This document shows positions 1-11,413 of a stretch of 64,000 nt of DNA, piece by piece. This stretch comes from Punctularia strigosozonata HHB-11173 SS5. Its lineage: Eukaryota > Basidiomycota > Agaricomycetes > Corticiales > Punctulariaceae. Location of the stretch: positions 652,961 through 716,960 of the forward strand of contig NW_006767439.1 in assembly GCF_000264995.1 (NCBI RefSeq). The letters are read 5' to 3'. The position numbers and the translations under genes are program-made. Position 1 is the stretch's first letter. Every line of letters starts with the position of its first letter. The notes under the pieces are model-generated. The model did not search any database. It was not told the DNA's origin and saw only the letters and a list, made by a program, of their open reading frames with translations.

Positions 1-351
1 GTGCAATGTGATCGGGGCCAGCCAAGCGCCTGGGGTTGCGATTGATCCAAAATAAGGGTGCCATCAGTTTCACCTTGCGATCACCTAAAGCCTCAAATTT
101 AACTCATAATGAGCCTATTGGCTACCTTCACCCCGCTTTAGGGTGAAAACATGCCCAACCCGATGGCACAGTGTACGTACACGGCGCCAGGAGCGTGGAC
201 CGGTCGCATCCGGGAGAGGATGACGTTTAAGTTTATTTATTCTGGCCTAGGAGGTGACTGTCGCGTTCAGTTTAATAACTTCGAGAGCTGATTGAGATAT
301 GATCGTCCTGTGTCGTATGGAGGATATCTTCAGAAAGGTAGGATCCGTGAT
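1..351. other. Non-coding left edge with GGTGAAA-type motifs
   Basis: No gene is visible. Three copies of the heptamer family GGTGAAA/TTTCACC lie near 67, 127 and 142, the last two facing each other across about 20 bp. They may be the end of another copy of the element that starts near 352, cut by the window edge, or simply related flanking repeats. Confidence 0.4.
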
Positions 352-1720
352 CACGGGGGCGTTCAAAACAGGTGAAATTCACCTGTGCATTCGCCTGATG
401 TTCGGGCGGCTTTCACTCTGGAGGTAGGTGAAAATCACCCTCCTCCGGTGAAATTGGACTGCACGACGGGTGAAAGCCACAGGTGAAATTCACCTGAAGT
501 ATGAACTCTTTCACCCTCATGCTGGAAGCCCTCTAGACTGAATATGAGGTGAATTTTCACCCGCAATGCGGTTGACTTTTGCCGACTGTACATTTTCAGA
601 TTACCCGGTGCAGCAGTACAGAAAGTAATAGATAAACATGATATGATACAATGCAGTGTGGTACGGTAAAACATAGAACGAAGGACGATCCTCCAGACAC
701 CCACACTCGGCACCCAAGGTCGGCGCATCACCGCCATCCTTCTGAAGTAAGAGCCAAAACTGGTTCGCGTCCGGGTGAGTGGTGAACGAGCAGCGGCCAG
801 TCCGGTCAACACGCACCGCGAATGAAGTTGCTGATGTTGAGCGCCCGCATCGGCACTGTGTTCCAATCATCGCGGATCCGTCGCCATTGTCAACTATAGT
901 GTTGGTATGAAAGAATTGCCGAGCTTGAGCAGCCGTGGCTGTACACAGCTAACATCAAGCAGGGCATCAGCGAGCGTCAGCGGAAGTCAGTTCGTGAGGT
1001 GGCGGAGAGCACGACTGTGGACGTGGTCAACATTGTCAGCCTCTGGATATCGAAGACAGTCAGTGCACCGTTGACGTGAGTTGTTCGAGTTGCCTCACCC
1101 GATGCTGCATCACACCCAGCTCGTGTAGTGGTTCTGTGGTTCTGTTGACCTCGGTTACGCAGCTGACCTCTCATTGCACGAAGCCGTGCGGTGGTCAGGG
1201 TCTGCATTGGCAGTCGAGGGTAGTTGTCGCCTAAGCCTCCCTTTCAGCATCGGTGATCCTAGATAATCTCCTACGCGCTGCTTCTTTGTCTCGTACGGAG
1301 CTACATGCTCTGCTTTGAAGTCCGTTTGCTGGTCGTTGGTAATGGTGGAAGCAGAGAAAGTCGTATCGCAAAGCGGGTCGTGGCGCGTAATGCAACCGCT
1401 TACATCAGCGCTCCACCCCCAAAGCAGCCGACTTGGACTTGCGAATAGTATCGGTGCAAGGCAGCCCGTCGCTGTGCATGCAGAGTGTAGAGTACAAGTA
1501 TATAACACAATAACCAATAGAATCTCAAGGAGGTATGTCTAGCAGTAGTTGGCAGCAATATGATGTGTTTCCTCGCAGAAAAATGCCAGTGGGCTATTTT
1601 CACCTCACTTTCGGGCGAATCCATTTCACCCGCACGCCACCCCATTCACCTGATTCTTGGGTGAAAGGCGACTTTCACCTCACGCGCTGGTCAATTTCAC
1701 CCGAATCGAACGCCACCGTG
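352..1720. mobile_element. Candidate non-autonomous DNA transposon with GGTGAAA subterminal repeats
   Basis: The left end reads CACGGGGGCGTTC at 352-364. The right end, read on the minus strand from 1720, gives CACGGTGGCGTTC, 12 of 13 bases the same, and both continue into GGTGAAATT. Inside each end is a cluster of the same heptamer in both orientations: about seven copies at 371-560, two of them perfect AGGTGAAATTCACCT palindromes at about 370-384 and 480-494, and five or six copies at 1597-1700. The middle (about 600-1590) holds no convincing coding sequence. Terminal inverted repeats, clustered subterminal motifs and an empty core are the marks of a non-autonomous cut-and-paste element about 1.37 kb long. 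No clear target-site duplication was found, so the exact ends and the superfamily are unresolved. Confidence 0.55.
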
Positions 1721-2417
1721 GATCATGAGGCCGGTGTGGGATGGCATGCTATCCCGGCACTTCAGCATGCGACCATGGCTGTTCTATACCCTCCCTATAT
1801 GGGCGCCTAATCGAAAGGATTCGGTGGTTGTTGTACTCTCACTTCTTAACACATGCATGGTCTTCGCAATGCAGTTTTTCAGCTACCCAACGCTACTGTC
1901 AACATTGCATATATGCGTCCAGATCAGGAAGTGCGCTCATGTACTCTACTAGCGCAACAACTGCACAAGGTGCGACGTACGTATTGCTACATCTGCTCAC
2001 AAGGATATGAACACTGAAGCGTTGAAGGGTGACGGCGTAGCAGGCTCGACCATGTTTACATAATAATACACTTCCACTTCCACTATTTCTTATCCTTGTT
2101 CTCTCGCCCCGTGCGGGCGACGGCCCCTACCGGGTCGTTGTTATGGTTGTGGAAGCGCTATCGAGTCCCTTCCATCGGCGGCCAGAAGAAGACAGAAGAG
2201 CAAAAGACGGGCATTGTCAACGAGCAGTACGAAGGAGAAGGGGTATGCGGATCGTTCACACGTCCCAGGTAGACATGCCTTTGCTTAAACCCGCTTTGTC
2301 CACAAGCAAATGGAGAGCCCCGACTCATTCACATGATGCAACACCTCTTCGGTTTCGGTTTATCTGGTCGTTTGGGTCCCTGAGTGGGATAGTCCGAAGC
2401 TCTGGAAGGCTGTTGCT
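1721..2417. other. Intergenic, no gene seen
   Basis: Small open frames only, none with a recognisable motif. This is the 3' side of the TENA gene and its terminator should lie here, but no clear signal was picked out. Confidence 0.5.
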
Positions 2418-3244
2418 TCATTGTGATTTGACAGCTAAAGCTTCTCCTTCTTCCGGCCAAAATGCCTCCTCGAGTTCCAGTACCCGGTTCCATACGACAC
2501 TGGCTGCCTCGAGCGGCACGTCACAAAGGTCGACAAGGTCAGCTAGATCGCGTACGAAGGCCTCGAACTCGGCGCTCGTCCAGTTCGTCACAAATCCATC
2601 CACTGCGGTAGCTAGTGAAAGAGACGAAAGCGGCTCCGTCGATGCGGTGCCCATCCTGGCCGAAGCAACGTGCTTCCACGCGTCAAGATAGACCTAGAGG
2701 CAGCCAACCGTCAACGAGACGACACATACCCCAAAGTCAAACAGCTTACACGTTCCATGGCCCAGAGAAAGACAAGACCTTCCCCCAGGGTACCTAAAGC
2801 TGCGATGCGAGCCATCTCTGCAGTGTAGTCCATCGTCGCCTTACGCTCGGGCCATCCAGCATCGCCCACTTGATTCCGAATTCCAATCTCGAGACCGAAC
2901 TTCTCGGATGTATCACTGAAGAAGGCAACCTCCCGTACAATGTTTTGCAGGCAAAAGCTGAGGACGCGCAAGATCCGATCGTTGCGCTGCTGCTCCGGAG
3001 AAGAGGCTGCATGGGCGGATGAGAACGGGATCTTGGCGATAAGCTGTCCGATGAAACGTGGATAGGCGTGTGAGGCGTATATGCGGTCCTGGGCAAGCCA
3101 ATATGACAATTGATCGTTAGCGAGGGAGCCGTCTCCCGCGGCGGTGAGGAAAGGGTGCTGGGTTGCGGCAGAGTATTTGGCGGACTTCACATATAGCAGC
3201 GATGTCAGGGATGGTGTAGGGATGGTTACATCGTTAGATGACAT
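2418..3244 (-). CDS. TENA/THI-4 family protein
   Basis: Two exons, 3244-2750 and 2693-2418, joined by a 56-nt intron (donor GTAAGC, acceptor CTCTAG), give a 256-residue protein. It matches the TENA/THI-4/PQQC fold, an all-helical haem-oxygenase-like family involved in thiamin salvage and related chemistry. Diagnostic stretches are LAQDRIYASHAYPRFIGQ about 55 residues in, then AFFSDTSEKFGLE in the middle, and VYLDAWKHVASA directly after the intron, the usual YLDAW segment of the family. The length fits a single-domain member. The start at MSSNDV was chosen because the N-terminal extension of the longer frame (to 3412) is not like the family. The exact substrate cannot be read from sequence; eukaryotic members often act outside classic thiaminase chemistry. 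Confidence 0.85.
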
Positions 3245-4228
3245 GTTGGAGGTGATGAGAGGAGGAAGGGGAAATGAGTTGATTCTGAATTGCGATAACC
3301 AGGAACACGACTTGAGCATCATGACGTCAACGTAGTGTGCGACAACTCGATCGTCCAAGCATGTGGATTGGTGTGGGCATGGTTCTCGTGAGCGAGCACA
3401 ACATCTAGGCAAAGATTAAGGACAACAGCGTGAAGCCAACAGACAGAAGTGAGAGGGAAGCCTTCGACAAACCTGTCGTCAGCGTGACGTCTCCGCAGAA
3501 AAGTTCAATGTTATACTCACAACCGAAAGATCGGAGAAGATCTGTGACATTTGATCGAGCAGGGACTGAACTTGCGCATATATATCATTGCCAAGATCCA
3601 TAAATTGGACGAGTCGAGTAAAGGCAACTCAACCCGGGCCCAGCAATCAGACCGCAGATTCGATAACATAAAGTGGATAAAGACACTAAAGTCCGGTGGG
3701 ACGAACCAAAGATGAAAGTAACTGGCGTTTGAGCGACTCTGGAGGTCCGCTCCCCACAATCATGGCGAATAAATGCAACCATAACGGATAACGGAACGAA
3801 GCGTCAATCGTGAATGGGGTATCGTGAGTAGGGGTATGGAATTCATTATACGGCTTGTCAAGAGGCGTGGACTGCAAGACGCAATTAGGACCCGAGGTAG
3901 AACAATACAAGACCAGAAAACGAAGAAGGAAAGCGCAATGATGTTGGTGATGTGGACCTGTTCGTGCGAGGACTTGATCAAGCGTGAGTATGCATTATCA
4001 GGATTGGGCGTAATTAGGAAATATATATACTTACCCAAATGCCCCGGTATGCTTGTCAATAGCGAAGATGCATCATCTACGTTTGGGGCGCGGTTTGCTA
4101 TCACCCTTCACCGGGTTGTTACCACTCAGGGTAGTTCCGCCCTGAACTGGTTTGTTAGGCGGTCCTCTGGGGGTGAATTTGTCCTCTCGCTTGTCAAAAA
4201 AGCGCCTGAATCCGGAGCTGTTATTCAT
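3245..4228. other. Intergenic, possible small minus-strand gene
   Basis: No recognised gene. On the minus strand an ATG at 4104 opens a short frame (MIANRAPNVDDASS...) that meets a GTAAGT donor. If spliced to an acceptor about 55 nt on, it continues open for roughly 100 codons to about 3686. The conceptual product resembles nothing I know and may be chance. The rest is AT-richer spacer. Confidence 0.25.
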
Positions 4229-4939
4229 TTATGTCACTTCTAGCACTCTCGCATAAGACGAGCACTCGTACTGGTTATGAGAAGCTCCGTTCTCGTAGGT
4301 GGCGTTCTCATATTCGGACCTGTATCCAGCATGCAGGTACAGTGTCTGCATGCCGTGATGGCCCGTAGATGCTTGGGCAGGATACATCGGCACCTGCGAC
4401 TGGTAGGGGTCTGCCCCTGGGACAGGGACTGGCATAGACTGCGGTGTAGGGTTGAATCCGCAGTGATTGTCGACCAGGGCAGGGCGGGGCAGGCCGTATG
4501 AGGTGTCTTGTCTCGAAGAGGAGTGCGGGAAGTGCCCATCTGGTACCACAAAGGGGTAGTTGTTCGATGGCATGGCTTGGAAACCGTTGTGATATGGACC
4601 GTGAACTCGAGGATTCGATGCAGCCGTGGGCATGGGCATCGGTGCAGGCATACCGCCGTACACGTTGGGAGACGAAATTGCGCGTTGCGGAGGATACGCT
4701 GGCATCGGAGCCGGCATCGAGGTCATGAATGAAGCCACTGGGCTTGCGGGCCCCTGATACCCGGGAGGCATGAATCCGGACACAGCTGAAGGAGGAAATT
4801 GGGGAGCTTGTGGATGGGACTGACCCCCGGAATACGAGGGCGGTAGCGCATCGTGACCCGCAGGAGGCCAAGGCTCTTCGTTGTAGGATTCCGAAGGGCC
4901 GGGGGCCCGCTGGTAGGGAGAATACTGATGATTAGACAT
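4229..4939 (-). CDS. Proline/tyrosine-rich low-complexity protein, unknown function
   Basis: A single uninterrupted frame of 236 codons. The product is rich in Pro, Met, Tyr, Ser and Gly, with repeated PAPMP-like blocks (SMPAPMPAYPP, GMPAPMPMP) and Asn/His-rich patches. There is no signal peptide, no membrane segment and no folded domain visible. The long open frame, codon bias and an in-frame ATG at 4939 argue that it is real, but it could be one exon of a longer gene. Composition suggests an intrinsically disordered protein. It is one of two such genes in the first 8.5 kb (the other ends at 7543), but the two are not clearly alignable. Confidence 0.5.
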   Translation of the reverse strand: MSNHQYSPYQRAPGPSESYNEEPWPPAGHDALPPSYSGGQSHPQAPQFPPSAVSGFMPPGYQGPASPVASFMTSMPAPMPAYPPQRAISSPNVYGGMPAPMPMPTAASNPRVHGPYHNGFQAMPSNNYPFVVPDGHFPHSSSRQDTSYGLPRPALVDNHCGFNPTPQSMPVPVPGADPYQSQVPMYPAQASTGHHGMQTLYLHAGYRSEYENATYENGASHNQYECSSYARVLEVT

Positions 4940-7542
4940 GGGGATAGTTGGACCATATATGTTGCTCTATTGCTCGCTTCATATAAGCCTACTTAGCGCG
5001 CGCCTGTTGCTGTTGTGCGTGAGTCATAGCATCCGAAGGCAGTAAAGTGTCGCATGACCCACGATATCATAGTATCATACTTGCTTGCCTTGGGCCTGGA
5101 GGCATAACTAGACGGGTGAAGGAAACAATGGCTGGATTGTCGGGAGTCGTGGTCGGTGTCCGCAGTTGCGTCCTTCTGTCGGTGGGAATCCATCGGTGAG
5201 CCGGTGTGTGTGATTCATGGTGGGCACAGGGAGCCTTCTGATAGACAGTAGGATGCACTCTGCCTGAGCTGCAGAATACTGTAGGCTATTGCACTGTCCG
5301 CTCGAGAATGATGGATACTGAACGCAACGGTCATGCTCGACGCCGCGACGCGGGGGACGTGCAAGTTGTACATGATCAGCGTTGAATCGATGAAGGTGCG
5401 CCCTGCCTCACCACATGCACCGCGCACGCGGTAATGGCAAATATTATGAACGTGTTTTTATCCTGGACTATTCCCGTTGCAACCTTCCATTATCACGCTA
5501 CTTTGTGCCATCCATGCAATCGACTCGTCAGAAGGCAGTTGATACAGGTTGATACTTGCTGTGAACGCTGCGCTTCCCGACTGCTTTCTAGATCTTAAAA
5601 AGTCTATATATGCATTGCTCAGCCCCGTTCCATCATGGAGTACCGCCATCCGCCCACAAATGCTATGCATTTTGTTGGACATACTTATACGGTGCGCATC
5701 ATCGACCGTGCAAAGCCTCCAGCAACGCGGACTGGACTGTCGTGACACCCACCCCTGCCTGTGTTTGGCTTATCTGGCTGCACCATGCACAGTGCGGTCC
5801 ATGATGATATCGGTAGGTCCGCTCGTTGCATCGAACTGCCAAACGGAGCTAGTGATGCGACATGTGCATATCTATAACGAGTGTCGTTGAGTCCGTCCGA
5901 GGCCCAAACGATGAAGCGTTGCTGGAGTGACGTGACCTATGCGGCCAGCCTTCGGATACCAGGGGAGAGATAGCGCACCGCTGCGCACAAGCAGCAGGCG
6001 TTGGAGCAATCTGCAACCCGACCCTTTGCTTTCCCGACTTGCGTGCCCAGAGCAAACAGTGTCCATCGACCGCCATGGCGGAGAGAATTTCAAGTAGGCT
6101 GTCTGGCCATGATGCGGTTCGAGATCCTGCACGCCAACCCCTGTGTCCGCTTTCTCGCGCTTTCTGGTCCTTCCCAGTGACCCGGCCACCATTGTTTCCT
6201 CTTCGGACGGATGAGCGGCTCGCGTTTGGACGAGTCGTCTGAAGTCCTATGAGCTCCTTCGGCTTCGACGCCGCTGCCTATATCGCGCCGGACAGTTTCA
6301 CGTTGACCGCCAATAGCACGAACTCGCCATCACTATCATTCTTGTTCTGGGGTAGCGTCGATCTGTTCACCCTAGAACGGGAGTAGGCGCTCATCCACGT
6401 CGGCAGTTTGTCCACCAGCTAGCCAGCGGGCGGGACGCCGGTCGCGGTATGTACTAAGGATGCGGTGCCTCTTCGAAATGGAACGATGTTCCGCCGCATG
6501 TCATATACGCCTTGAAGACAGTCTGTGAGTTTTCGAAAGATCGTAGAGAACGGTGCAGCTTACACGTTTCACAGCCTACAAATCCAATCGCAGAACCCTG
6601 TTTGCGGCGACTCCGGTCCCATTCCAGTTCGGACCGGGGCACACCGCCCATTCCACAGCCAGGACCGGTTCTCCAAGACGCAGAGTTGAGCTATCGAGTT
6701 CCATTAAGAAGGCCTGTAGCTAGAAGCTGCACGAGCGGATTGCCTCGTCTTCACGGCCTCGCTCTACAGAAGGATTCATGCGCCGATGAAGAAAGGATTA
6801 GCAATAAGCCATTCATCTGTTTGTGGAGTCGGATGGACGTGTGACGCGGAAGGCCTTTGCGTGTTGTTTGTTTCTTCGTCAAAAAGCAAGTTCTTGCGCT
6901 AGAAAGTCACGGAAGGGACTTCTTCGCGACGAAAGCAGTGTCGGGTGTACACCATGAGACCGGTGTTTTGAACAACGTATTTGGACGACAGATGGGGGGC
7001 GGTAAGTGCGATAGCCGGAGCATCAGCAGACGTCCTGATTTTTGACGGTTATCGTGAATAAATTGGTCCAAGCTAGAGAATTATCAACCTACGGGGGCAC
7101 TTGAAGGTTGTTCGTTGCGCTGGTTTTGAACGCAAATTAGTTCGATCACAGGTCCATTTTGTGCGGCTTAGTGCGGCCGGCCGCCACAGTATCATCGGGA
7201 CGGGTATGAGGAAGCGGAAGAAAAGTTAGGATTTCATGATGGAGTGAATTGTACATGCAGGTCCACAAGCAAGTATGAAGAATGGTTTAATGCCGCGATA
7301 GTGAAAGGTGAAATGGTCATGAATGTCGGGAGAGGTGTCGCGTCAATGTCCGATCTTTGATGGCAGCCCTTGACCTTGGCAATGATTAAGCGCTGAACGC
7401 GTATATGTCAAGAGCTAGATTCAAGGTTACTGCGGTATAGTTCGTTTTTGGGAACGGGGTTTTTGGGCGCGTGGTGAGTTTGCTGGGAGGATCATGAGCA
7501 CGTTAAACACCTGTTCCCGAGAAGTTCTGCCTCACCTGTCAT
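4940..7542. other. Long intergenic stretch, no gene recognised
   Basis: About 2.6 kb with only short open frames on both strands, none longer than about 115 codons and none with a family signature. No terminal repeats or transposase motifs were seen. Given its size next to genes packed elsewhere at 0.4-1 kb spacing, it probably holds decayed sequence or a long regulatory region. Confidence 0.4.
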
Positions 7543-8361
7543 TCACAATTGAAGGTGATCGGCTTCACTGGCGCTTCGGCTTCGGCTTCGGCTTCGGCTT
7601 CTTCGACCCTTCGACCGGACGGTCGGACTTGCCCTTGGGGATACCGGAAGCAGTTCGCGGCTTGCCCCATCGACGAAGGAAGGAGAAGCAGCTGTACGAT
7701 ACTTAGCACTAGTTCTTAATGGAGAAGGAAACGGCTCATACCCGCTGTGGTGGTAATCATCAGTGTCGATGAGCTCAGTATCGAGCGAGTGCTGTCGGCC
7801 CCCCGCAGTAGGTTGAGAGAATTGCGACATCCTCTGGCCCTGGTGTGGGTGCATCGGCACAGAAGAAGCGGGTATCGGTGGCGGTAGTGGACCGTTCAGG
7901 CTGTTCATCGAGGTATGACCCGATGACAGACGCGAATCGACACATGTTGAAGACGGGTATGTACCAGGAACCTCAGGAAAACCGGGGCTCAGGAACTCGG
8001 AACGGGGAGCATCGGTATGTTGAGTGTGGTGGGTGTGGTGGGTGTGGTGTGTGGTGATAGAGATGGTGTCGTAATCATCAGGTGGTTGACCGGGGATGCT
8101 TGGAGGAACCGCAAAACCTGGGATGGCGGGACTCGGGAGCGGCATTTCCACCCGCGGTCTGAGTAGATGTGGCTCATGGGGGTGACATAGCGGCGCAAAG
8201 CTGTATTCGCCTCCGAAAGGCGCGTCCGAGGGGGCGAACGGGGGTTGAGCTGGGGCACACTGCCCTGCAGCGTAGCAACTCTCGTCGTGTTGACCAGCAA
8301 CGTCAACGACAGGCTGATCGACGGAATGTGCATGCGCGTTGCCGTACTGGGGGTCGAACAT
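7543..8361 (-). CDS. Pro/His/Ser-rich protein with HHT repeats and an RS tail
   Basis: A continuous frame of 273 codons from MFDPQYG (8361) to a stop at 7543; an upstream ATG at 8457 would add 32 residues. The product is disordered-looking: Pro-rich N-terminal half, a (HHT)n run encoded by a tandem 9-mer near 8020-8055, a Ser/Pro-rich middle, and a C-terminal Arg-Ser dipeptide run (SRSRSRSRSAS) encoded by CTTCGG hexamers near 7570-7600. RS tails are typical of nuclear or RNA-associated proteins, but no RNA-binding domain is present in this exon. It may be the last exon of a longer gene. Function unknown. Confidence 0.45.
   Translation of the reverse strand: MFDPQYGNAHAHSVDQPVVDVAGQHDESCYAAGQCAPAQPPFAPSDAPFGGEYSFAPLCHPHEPHLLRPRVEMPLPSPAIPGFAVPPSIPGQPPDDYDTISITTHHTHHTHHTQHTDAPRSEFLSPGFPEVPGTYPSSTCVDSRLSSGHTSMNSLNGPLPPPIPASSVPMHPHQGQRMSQFSQPTAGGRQHSLDTELIDTDDYHHSGYEPFPSPLRTSAKYRTAASPSFVDGASRELLPVSPRASPTVRSKGRRSRSRSRSRSASEADHLQL
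7570..7602 (+). repeat. CTTCGG hexamer tandem repeat
   Basis: About four perfect copies of CTTCGG, in frame on the minus strand with Arg-Ser codons of the RS tail. A pure hexamer makes this dipeptide tract prone to length change. Confidence 0.8.
8018..8056 (+). repeat. TGTGGTGGG 9-mer tandem repeat
   Basis: Three near-perfect 9-bp copies plus partial copies, encoding a Thr-His-His run on the minus strand. Confidence 0.75.
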
Positions 8362-9480
8362 GACGGAGTGTGTTGCGTGAGCTGGTGTTCCGGGACTCTG
8401 AAGAGAAATAGTCGAACGCGTACCTACTATAAGTATATCGCTCGTATACAGCTTCACAGCATGGCAATTCAGTCACTAATCAGGCTCGACTTGGGCGTTT
8501 CGCAGGTCTGGGCGTGTTATTTCGAACGAGGAACTCGAAACGTTGTACCTTGTGGGCTGTTGTGGAACCCGATGGGCGGTACATCCAAGTCAAGAATCAA
8601 CAAGCTGTGCACGCTCACGTGCATGATCTCATCCGGCTTCCCGGCGCTTCCGTCGACACGCCGACAACGCTTCAAGTATGGACGGACGTCTCGCGCATTT
8701 GCGTCATTTAGGATCTCACGCTGGAGCCTACTGTACTATCGCTCTCATGCTAGAACTCGAAGCAACAGCATCTGAAGTAATAACATGAAGACGGTTCCGG
8801 ATGCCTTGTTCCGTCTTCGTCGTGGCACTGCGGTCCTGAAGGGCGGGTTTGCTCGATTCCCCGACCCCTCTGAAAGTTGTTGTTCACGTTTACCGGCGGA
8901 GAACACGCAGTGCACAACTCATCCGGCGTAGCGTCAATTACACCGTCTCATATGGCTTTAGGAGCAATACCTGCCGGCGTTTCCAACTCCCCGTACCTGG
9001 CGATCTGTCCCGTCGGTAAGCCGTCTCGATGATGTCAACCTGTTCAGGTGAACGTCGGGGGAACTCGGCGGGCGGCCCCATTGCGCTGACCTTACTGATC
9101 TAAAAGCACGCACTCCACTTCCGAAGGTCAGCTTGTCACCTCGCAAGAGCCGAAAGTCCAGGGTTTCGACCGTAGTCTCCTCCGCTGGCGGCGGTTACAA
9201 TACTCGCTTTTCTTTCTAGGGTCGCGCGGCTATCCTTCCTTGAGGAATCGGGCGTGGCGCATTGTTGTGTATTGTACAGATAGTAAAAGCCTGAGACTTC
9301 GGACTGCTTTGCTCGTTGGTGACAGATCGGGCCGGCGGAGACAGTTGTGCGTCGGTGTATTTCTGGACTACAGATGTAAATACAATAAGAAGGCCGCAGA
9401 CATTGATATTAAAAACACGCGTTCCCGTTGTCCACGAGCATGGAACGGGCGACCGTGAAAAGACAAACATACCGAGGTGC
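8362..9480. other. Intergenic, no gene seen
   Basis: Only short frames without motifs. It includes the 3' region of mad3 and the 5' region of the RS-tail gene. Confidence 0.45.
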
Positions 9481-10997
9481 TCAAGCTTCTTCACCGCCTC
9501 GTTCTTCGGGCGCATAGTTTTTCAGAGGATCTTTCCGAAGTGCCTCCGCTTCGGTAGAGGGTTCAACACCGGTTCCAAGCCCTGGATTCTCAGACGGAGT
9601 GGAGCGCTTGACTTTCATCACCGAATCGGTAACTGATGGTGTCATCGTACTCGACGGTTCTTCCGTCTGAAAGTGGACAGGTCAGTTAAAGCAGCACGTC
9701 CAGGACCCCGTCAAAACCAGCCCACCTCATCGCGGAAGACGGTGAAACTTGACTTGGGAGTAGAAAGCACAGACGCGTCGCCGTCGATAAACGGCACTAT
9801 AGCAGCTTTGCGATGACTGGGCGTCTTAGGCACCGCCTTCACGGGTACAGGAGGTGGAGGCATTATGGTACCTCCTTGAGCCTCGCTTGGATCAGGGTCT
9901 CTGAATACTGTGAACCCCCCGGACATTCCCGGCCCCGGTGCTGCGCGCGAAGAGGAGGACGGTTTCTGCTTGATCACCGTGCCCTTCATCTTTGACACTT
10001 CTTTCACGTTCTCCTTGACCCGAGAAGTCCGGGTGCCGACGTCCGTCCACACGCCGGGTGCGGCGGCGGCAGCCTGTTCGCCCGATGGGTCCACGAAGAC
10101 CTGCATGCGTGCGTTAGGTGCTGCCCTTCGAGTAACCGCCTGAGTGCCGAAGACGTCTTCCTGCATGGACGCGGCGGTGGAAGATGACGCTGCTGCGGCC
10201 CTCGATTTCGGCTTCTTGGACTCGCCGAGCACTCGCCGCTTGGAGGACTCGGCCTCCGTCGTTTCACGCGGGGGAGACGGAGGCGAAGATGCGGATGGGG
10301 CGCACAGAACCATCCGTTTCTGAAAATCTCGATGTTTGGCCTGAAGGTGTTCCAGAGGTTGCGCTTTACGATTAATGCCTAGTAGATACACTTCGTCTGC
10401 TTCCGTTCGCCTATTCACTTTGAGTCCGCGTGCATCACTCAAGCCGTGCTGCACTCACCTGCCATTCCGTTCGAGAACTGACGCAAATTCTTCATAAAAA
10501 AGCGCGTGTTCCGTTCCAATGTCGTTCGTCAACAGGAAGCGATAGATAATCTGCGGTTTCTCTACCCGATTGGCGTATAAAATCCATAACTCGAGGTATT
10601 TCAGGTGGCTACGCCATTTCCCGCCCCGGTCGTCCTTCAGAATGCGAGTGGCCTCTTCCAAGAGTTCGAGCAGCCCACTTTCGGCGCTCTGTCCGGCAGG
10701 ATAGTTCTCAATAGTCCAGTAAACGAAGCGATAGTAAGCTTCGAGGGGATCGTCGTCGTCATCCTCTGCGTTCTCCAGGGCCAGCTGACAGTTAAGGCGA
10801 TGTCGTGATCGTGCGCTAGCGAGATAGGAGGACCGTTGAGAATGAGGGGTTGCTAACACAGATGCAAGTGTTGTAGCTCGTCTGCCCCGTGCGAGCGGCT
10901 GAATGTTTTCCTTGGAGGCCATAAGGATATCACCGTCAATGATAGGAGGCGAGGGTTCGTCAAAGACGTCCGGTTCTGTGCTTGCAGCCATACTCAT
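9481..10997 (-). CDS. mad3: Spindle assembly checkpoint protein Mad3 (BubR1-like, no kinase)
   Basis: Three exons (10997-10459, 10410-9726, 9666-9481) with introns of 48 and 59 nt give 469 residues. The N-terminal third is the Mad3/Bub1 homology region: LEAYYRFVYWTIENYP, then LWILYANRVEKPQIIYRFL and EADEVYLLGINRKAQPLE, a TPR-like fold that binds checkpoint partners. An N-terminal KEN box (about 29-31) and a second KEN (about 312-314) are present; in the family these hold Cdc20 in the mitotic checkpoint complex. ABBA-type motifs flank KEN2: MQVFVD before it and two FTVFRD copies after it. The protein ends soon after, with no C-terminal kinase domain, so this is Mad3 and not Bub1. It acts at kinetochores to delay anaphase. 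The start at MSMAAS is preferred; 11024 and 10991 are in-frame alternatives. Confidence 0.92.
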
Positions 10998-11413
10998 CCT
11001 GCGCGTTTCAAGATGTAAGCCCACAAACAGAGCCGAGAGGCCAATATCGCATAGTGTTATGTACCCACTTACAAGTTACGGAGTATCAATACCGCGAGCG
11101 AGACGATGTTTGTGGTTGAACTTTGATTCTGTACTTCGCCGGGTACAAGGTTGACTTCTGAGTCGGTTGATAGCAGTTTCCCAGCAGATCGTTACAGATA
11201 GGAGGCTTCACAGACGATAGCAGCAACCAAGCAACAACCGGCACGGACGAGCGCGGACGTCCCCGTCGGTGAACGCGCTCAAAGAAACGCGATCACGAGA
11301 TAGTACACGTGACTCTGACAGCTTTCACGCGATTCACCAGGATTTCACCCAACGGGTATGTAGTACGCGATTGCTCTGCACTTTCGTCCCACAAATACAC
11401 AAGATGGTTTGTA
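10998..11413. other. Short spacer between mad3 and the MFS gene
   Basis: Same-strand spacer of about 0.4 kb that should carry the mad3 promoter. Two TTTCACC/ATTCACC-type words near 11323-11346 resemble the motifs of the element at 352-1720 but are too few to call a repeat. Confidence 0.4.

Noticed and set aside
11320-11350. TTTCACG/ATTCACC/TTTCACC words resembling the element at 352-1720
   Set aside because: Only two or three copies, no inverted partner and no terminal repeat; too little for a repeat call.
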